From Flavobacteriaceae bacterium (GTDB taxonomy: Bacteria > Bacteroidota > Bacteroidia > Flavobacteriales > Weeksellaceae), in assembly GCA_012522185.1 (NCBI GenBank), contig JAAYKY010000041.1, positions 1 through 64,000 on the forward strand: a stretch of 64,000 nt of DNA, written 5' to 3'. The position numbers and the translations under genes are program-made. Below, piece by piece: positions 59,867 through 64,000 of the stretch (positions are counted from its first letter, which is position 1; every line of letters begins with the position of its first letter). A model generated the notes under the pieces. The model was given only the letters and a program-made list of their open reading frames with translations. It was not told the DNA's origin and made no database searches.

Positions 59867-60928
59867 CTAATCCCAGAATTTATCAAACCTTCGTACATCA
59901 GCCTCTTTGTCTATCTTAGCTGAGTTTTCGATGTGTTCGTACAAATATTCGGTCATTTGCGGTGCCAGAAGCGTTCCACGCGTTCCCATTCCGTTTAGGA
60001 CAAATAGATTTTGGTGCGCAGGATGGCTTCCAAGAATCGGACGTCTGTCCACAACTGTCGGGCGGATTCCGGCTTTTTGATCTGTAATTTTATAATTGCC
60101 TGTATAGATTTCCTCCAAATATTTCTGCATTTGTTTTCGTCCGTTTTCCGTTGGCTCGTAGGTCATATCTTCGCGATCGTAGGTGGAAGCGGTCAAAGCT
60201 GTTTTTGAATTTTCGGGCATCAAAAAGTTATGCGCCTTCCAGATGGCTTTTGGGATTTCCGATTCAGTTTCGATTTCCAAAACTTCTCCCTTCACGCCTA
60301 TCACCGGTAAATAATTGAAATAAGGATTTTCAAGCAGTTTATAACCTTCACAAAAAACGATTCTCCTTGCTTCTATACCTTTGTAAATGATTTTATCGGA
60401 TTGGATTTTTAATTCCGAATAATCAAAATCTTCGTGGCGATAATTATTTTTTTGTATCAAAAACTCTCGAAACAAACGCATGCATTTTTCCAATTGAATA
60501 CGGCCGGTGTGTTTCACTTCAGAAAAGCCCAAGGGCGCATGTATGTTTTGGTTTTTTGAAGTTTGAATTTCTTTGGATAGAAAATTTTCCAAAACTGGTA
60601 AATCCGATTTTTTCTTCCAGGTTTGGATTTCATCTTCACTTTTTAAAATCCGATAGGTAGGCAGTTTTTCGATGAAGTTTTCACCCAATAATTTTTCGAA
60701 ATCAGAAAAATAATGAAACATCCATTGGAGCTGCTGTTCCGCTTTCCAAATGAGCGAAAACCTTTTCAAAACAACCGGATTGTAAATTCCAACAGCAACC
60801 GATGAAGCTTTGTTTTGGTTTGAATCTATGATTTGAAAGGTTTTATTTTGATTAAAAAGCTTTAACGCAAAACAACTTCCAGCAACACCTTGACCTACAA
60901 TTAGATAGTCTAACACTTTATTTTTCAA
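59867..60928 (-). CDS. DAO-type FAD-dependent oxidoreductase
   Basis: A ~353-residue flavoprotein of the D-amino-acid oxidase/glycine oxidase superfamily. The dinucleotide-binding motif LIVGQGVAGSCFALKL lies at the N terminus, and the C-terminal FAD region has AGIRPTVVDRRPILG and LFVLNGMGTRGTLLAP, similar to ThiO and the MnmC oxidase domain; the substrate is unknown. The frame extends to a TTG at 60949, but that TTG lies within the -7 box at 60947-60954, so I choose the next TTG (60928), giving MKNKVLDYLIVG; a GTG at 60916 is also possible. Confidence 0.85.
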   Translation of the reverse strand: MKNKVLDYLIVGQGVAGSCFALKLFNQNKTFQIIDSNQNKASSVAVGIYNPVVLKRFSLIWKAEQQLQWMFHYFSDFEKLLGENFIEKLPTYRILKSEDEIQTWKKKSDLPVLENFLSKEIQTSKNQNIHAPLGFSEVKHTGRIQLEKCMRLFREFLIQKNNYRHEDFDYSELKIQSDKIIYKGIEARRIVFCEGYKLLENPYFNYLPVIGVKGEVLEIETESEIPKAIWKAHNFLMPENSKTALTASTYDREDMTYEPTENGRKQMQKYLEEIYTGNYKITDQKAGIRPTVVDRRPILGSHPAHQNLFVLNGMGTRGTLLAPQMTEYLYEHIENSAKIDKEADVRRFDKFWD

Positions 60929-60946
60929 TTGAATTTTAATCTTTTC

Positions 60947-60954
60947 CAAAATTA
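60947..60954 (-). promoter_or_regulatory. FAD oxidoreductase gene -7 box TAATTTTG
   Basis: A perfect TAnnTTTG on the minus strand. It overlaps the first in-frame TTG, which argues for a start at 60928. It is only two bases from the oppositely directed metalloprotease promoter. Confidence 0.4.
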
Positions 60955-60956
60955 AC

Positions 60957-60964
60957 TATATTTG
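60957..60964 (+). promoter_or_regulatory. Metalloprotease gene -7 box TATATTTG
   Basis: A perfect TAnnTTTG on the plus strand, 27 bases before the ATG at 60992. Back to back with the FAD oxidoreductase promoter, so the two cannot easily be occupied together. Confidence 0.45.
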
Positions 60965-60991
60965 GAATTAGTCTAAAATAATTCACACACA

Positions 60992-63157
60992 ATGAAAAAC
61001 TTTTATTTAGTCGCTTTGCTGATTCTTTGTCATTTAGCGATGGGTCAATCCCGTATGGTTGCCAAACAAATTGAAGATTTTAATTCCAAAAATCTAAAAT
61101 TTGAGAATTTTAATTTATTTACAAAAAGTGTAGACCAAAAATCTGCTAAATACCGATCTTCTGCATCGGATGTTAGCGTTTTGGACCTCAATGAATCTGA
61201 ACTGTTTGATTTGGTGAGACAAGCCCCGAATTTGATTCAAATATCTGTGCCTTATCAGGATGAAATCATCGAAGTGCAGCTTTATAAACAAAATGTTTTG
61301 ACTGATGACTTCAAAATTGTAGATGAAAGCGGAAATTATCATGATTATACACCCGGTAAATATTACCGTGGAATTGTTTCCGGTGATGAAACCTCGTTGG
61401 TGGCGCTGAGTTTTTTTAAGGATAATGTAATTGGGGTAATTTCCTCCAACGACAAGGGCAATGTAGTTGTCGGGAAGTCCACTGATAGAGAGGATTATAT
61501 TTCCTATTCCGATCGAAATTTGATGGGTGAAAATCCATTTGTTTGTGGAGTAGAGCATTTGGAATACAATCAAAATGCATTGGATGAAATCTCATTTGAT
61601 CCGTCTGACAACCGGGCTTCTGAAACAGATAATTGCGTAAGGCTTTACTATGAAATTGCTTACCAGCCCTATGTTCAAAACGATTCAAGTATTCCGGCAA
61701 CTTTGGACTGGATTACGGGAATTCAAAATAATATCGGAACGCTTTACGACAATGACGGGATTAATATTGCCATCAGCATGGTTAAAATCTGGACTTATGC
61801 GGATTCTTATAGTGGAAGCTACGAACAAATTCTAAATCAATTCATGAGCCATACCACTGAATTTGATGGAGATATCGCCCATTTAATCAATTGGCCGGAA
61901 GCCACCAGTGCTGCCTATGTAAACGCTTTATGTACCGACTGGAATTATGCCTACTCGGCCATCTCTAAATACTACGAAGAAGTTCCGACCTATTCTTGGA
62001 CGATAATGGTCATGTCGCATGAAATGGGGCATTCTTTTGGTTCTCCTCATACACACAATTGTAGTTGGAATGGCAATAATACAGCCATCGACGGTTGTGG
62101 GCCTTCTGCCGGTTATAGCGAAGGTTGTACCGGAGAAATTCCGGAGGAAGGAGGAACCATCATGAGCTATTGCCACCTTACATGGACCGGAATTAATCTA
62201 AATTTAGGTTTCGGTGATCAGCCTGCTGCTTTGATCCGAAATAATATCAACTCAAAACCCTGTCTTTCTTCTGATTGTGTAAGTGATTTTAACCATTGTT
62301 CCTTCTCAGTTGAAAGCCTTAGAACCGCTTCTCTTACCAATGATACATTTCAAATTGAAATCATTGACCAAGCTTCTCAACAATGGAAGTGCAGAGTCTA
62401 TCCTATGGGAGAAAATCCAAACGATGAATGGGTCTTTACGGATAGTAGCATCTTTACAATTGGTGATTTGACACCTCATCTCTATCATGAAATTGAAGTG
62501 GTTAATGTTTGTGACGAAGGAATCATTGGCAACAGTCGAAAAACTATATTGTTGCCTGGCGACTTCTGTGATGGAACGCTCTTTACCGATACAGGTGGTC
62601 AAAACGGAACTTATTCTGCTAATGAACATTTCATCAAAACTTTTTATCCTTCCTCACCGGGCGATTTCGTAACCTTGAGATTTGAAAAATATGGGATTCA
62701 ATCAAATGTTGACTTTTTGTACGTTTACGACGGAGACAGTACAGATGCAGAATTATTTGAAGGCGGAACAATTACCGGCACCCAAAGTACGGGACCGTCT
62801 TTTACATCAACACATCCCACAGGCGCCATAACTATCGAATTTATCTCAAATGCAACTTTGAACCTATATGGATGGGAGGCTTACATTGAATGCTCCGCAT
62901 TGGGAATCGAAGAAATGAGCGAATCTTTTGATGTTTCAGTTTATCCCAATCCAGCTTCCGACTTATTGAACATTCAGTCTCCTAAATCAAAAATCCAAAC
63001 CTTCTCCTTAACGGATGCTTCAGGTAGAGTGGTGATGAGCAAACAATTAGCAAACCACAGCGGTTCAATTCATATCGGACATCTCCCCAAAGGGGTTTAT
63101 ATTTTGACCCTGAAACTTGATAAACAAACTGTTACTAAAAAGATTGTCAAAAAATAA
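60992..63157 (+). CDS. T9SS-exported M12B-like zinc metalloprotease with CUB-like domain
   Basis: A 721-residue secreted protease. Signal peptide LVALLILCHLAMGQ; a propeptide-like region to about 205; a reprolysin-type catalytic domain (about 210-430) with the zinc site HEMGHSFGSPH at 343-353 and the Met-turn IMSYC; and a CUB-like beta-sandwich (about 525-635: VDFLYVYDGDS, TIEFISN). The last ~80 residues (VSVYPNPASDLLNIQS to KGVYILTLKL..KKIVKK) are a type A T9SS sorting domain. Cleavage of extracellular proteins is the expected role; specificity is unknown. Disulfide-forming Cys are plentiful, fitting secretion. Confidence 0.92.
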   Translation: MKNFYLVALLILCHLAMGQSRMVAKQIEDFNSKNLKFENFNLFTKSVDQKSAKYRSSASDVSVLDLNESELFDLVRQAPNLIQISVPYQDEIIEVQLYKQNVLTDDFKIVDESGNYHDYTPGKYYRGIVSGDETSLVALSFFKDNVIGVISSNDKGNVVVGKSTDREDYISYSDRNLMGENPFVCGVEHLEYNQNALDEISFDPSDNRASETDNCVRLYYEIAYQPYVQNDSSIPATLDWITGIQNNIGTLYDNDGINIAISMVKIWTYADSYSGSYEQILNQFMSHTTEFDGDIAHLINWPEATSAAYVNALCTDWNYAYSAISKYYEEVPTYSWTIMVMSHEMGHSFGSPHTHNCSWNGNNTAIDGCGPSAGYSEGCTGEIPEEGGTIMSYCHLTWTGINLNLGFGDQPAALIRNNINSKPCLSSDCVSDFNHCSFSVESLRTASLTNDTFQIEIIDQASQQWKCRVYPMGENPNDEWVFTDSSIFTIGDLTPHLYHEIEVVNVCDEGIIGNSRKTILLPGDFCDGTLFTDTGGQNGTYSANEHFIKTFYPSSPGDFVTLRFEKYGIQSNVDFLYVYDGDSTDAELFEGGTITGTQSTGPSFTSTHPTGAITIEFISNATLNLYGWEAYIECSALGIEEMSESFDVSVYPNPASDLLNIQSPKSKIQTFSLTDASGRVVMSKQLANHSGSIHIGHLPKGVYILTLKLDKQTVTKKIVKK

Positions 63158-63172
63158 AGTATAATTCAAATG

Positions 63173-63203
63173 AAAAATGCCGCAAGATTTGCGGCATTTT
63201 TTT
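63173..63203. terminator. Bidirectional terminator between convergent genes
   Basis: AAAAATGCCGCAA (63173-63185) pairs perfectly with TTGCGGCATTTTT (63189-63201) around GAT, with A- and T-runs on either side, so it can end both the metalloprotease and the GH3 genes. Confidence 0.93.
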
Positions 63204-64000
63204 ATCGATTCATTTCTAAAAGCGGATCCAAGAACTCTCTTGAATTGGCCAATCTCGGCACTTTATTCTGACCGCCGAGTTTCCCTCTTGATTTCATCCA
63301 ATCAAAAAATAAATTTTCACGGGCCAGATTTAATTTCAATCGGTTCAGCGTAATGTTTTTATACCGTTTTGCTTCATAATCAGAATTTAATTCCTGAAGC
63401 GAAACGTCCAAAACTTCGGCAAATTTTTCCAAATCCTCTGGCATTCTTTCAAATTCAATGACCCATTCGTGCGCTCCTTTTTCATTTCCTTCCATATAAA
63501 TCGGTCCAGCTGTGAATTCTTTTACAATCGCTCCAGTCGCCTGACATGCTTTTCTTAAGCCTTCTTCTGCATTTTCGATGATCAATTCTTCTCCAAACGC
63601 ATTGATGAAATGTTTGGTTCGCCCAGAAACCAAAATTCGAAAAGGATCTTTGGAAGTAAATTTTACCGTATCGCCAATGACATATCGCCACAAACCTCCA
63701 TTGGTCGTAATAACAATCGCATAATTTTTCCCAATTTCCACTTCTTGCAACTGAAGAACTCTTGGGTTGTCTGACTCAAAATCCTCCATCGGGATGAATT
63801 CATAGAAAACTCCATTATCCAAAAGTAAAAGCATTTCTTTTGAATCGCTTCGATCTTGAATTCCAAAAAATCCTTCCGAAGCATTATAAATTTCATAAAA
63901 ATTCAAGTTTTTATGTGTCAAATTCCGATAGTTTTCTTCGTAAGGCTTAAAGCTGATTCCGCCGTGAAAAAACACTTCTAACATTGGCCAAACCTCATCT
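63202..64000 (-). CDS. GH3-family adenylate-forming protein, 5' end beyond window
   Basis: The frame is open to the right edge, so the N terminus (roughly half of a ~500-residue protein) is missing. The visible part matches bacterial GH3 proteins, relatives of plant auxin-conjugating enzymes: VWPMLEVFFHGGISF, YNASEGFFGIQ (the adenylate-binding YxASE), LLLDNGVFYEFIP, GGLWRYVIGDTV, GRTKHFINAFGEELI and C-terminal LGGQNKVPRLANSREFLD. They likely link a carboxylate to an amine through an acyl-adenylate; substrate unknown. The ATG at 63984 is internal. Confidence 0.92.
   Translation of the reverse strand, partial: DEVWPMLEVFFHGGISFKPYEENYRNLTHKNLNFYEIYNASEGFFGIQDRSDSKEMLLLLDNGVFYEFIPMEDFESDNPRVLQLQEVEIGKNYAIVITTNGGLWRYVIGDTVKFTSKDPFRILVSGRTKHFINAFGEELIIENAEEGLRKACQATGAIVKEFTAGPIYMEGNEKGAHEWVIEFERMPEDLEKFAEVLDVSLQELNSDYEAKRYKNITLNRLKLNLARENLFFDWMKSRGKLGGQNKVPRLANSREFLDPLLEMNR

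Overview
The window looks like a chromosomal segment of a member of the Bacteroidota, most probably order Flavobacteriales. The evidence is: AT-rich DNA, almost no Shine-Dalgarno sequences, recurrent TAnnTTTG promoter boxes, SusC/SusD-like outer-membrane proteins, several exported proteins with type IX secretion (T9SS) type A C-terminal sorting domains, DUF5686/DUF2480/DUF5689 families, TPR-membrane-HTH regulators and small lipoproteins. No rRNA, tRNA, CRISPR array, integrase or intact insertion sequence was found.

Layout. 1-3.9 kb is the most accessory-looking part: a truncated RHS/YD-repeat gene runs off the left edge, followed by dispersed-repeat debris, cmk, an orphan pair (unknown protein plus GIY-YIG protein), a membrane-anchored VOC/PhnB-like protein, a SnoaL-like protein and a decayed MmcQ/YjbR gene. 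3.9-8.6 kb is an acetyl-CoA hydrolase/CoA-transferase gene diverging from the translation operon thrS-infC-rpmI-rplT; infC appears to start at a rare ATC codon. 8.6-18 kb holds an AAA/DUF4143 ATPase behind three palindromes spaced exactly 32 bp, a TlpA-like lipoprotein, plsC-rnhA, an Ala/Glu-rich lipoprotein diverging from an envelope gene pair, a 4Fe-4S ferredoxin overlapping a 5-formyl-THF cyclo-ligase gene, a U32 (TrhP-like) protein and an MFS transporter. 18-29 kb holds a membrane pyrophosphatase fused to a periplasmic OmpA-like domain, a DUF5686 outer-membrane protein, pdhB, a large outer-membrane beta-barrel protein and lpxB.

29-41 kb contains a T9SS-exported Asp-box propeller protein with an adjacent TPR-LuxR regulator, DUF2480, then a divergent locus of a secreted endonuclease/exonuclease/phosphatase (EEP) protein versus a TonB-dependent receptor and a DUF5689 lipoprotein, then folC. 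41-53 kb has a three-gene glycan-initiation operon (acetyltransferase, PglC-like phosphoglycosyl transferase, GT4), a TlpA-like protein, gltX, a T9SS protein, a TPR-AraC regulator, an AI-2E transporter family gene with a DUF6973-like gene, a 28-codon membrane ORF and an ABC-F gene. 53-64 kb has a susC/susD pair facing a TPR-LuxR regulator, an RDD protein, a DAO-type FAD oxidoreductase, a T9SS-exported M12B-like metalloprotease and a GH3-family gene cut by the right edge.

Themes. Three TPR-TM-HTH regulators sit beside exported or nutrient-uptake genes. Many promoters lie so close to the start codon that leaderless mRNAs are likely, and in two genes the box overlaps an upstream TTG and so argues for a later start. 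The most unusual items are the pyrophosphatase-OmpA fusion, the 32-bp spaced palindromes, the EEP/TonB receptor/DUF5689 locus and the ATC-initiated infC. I see no complete defence system or mobile element.
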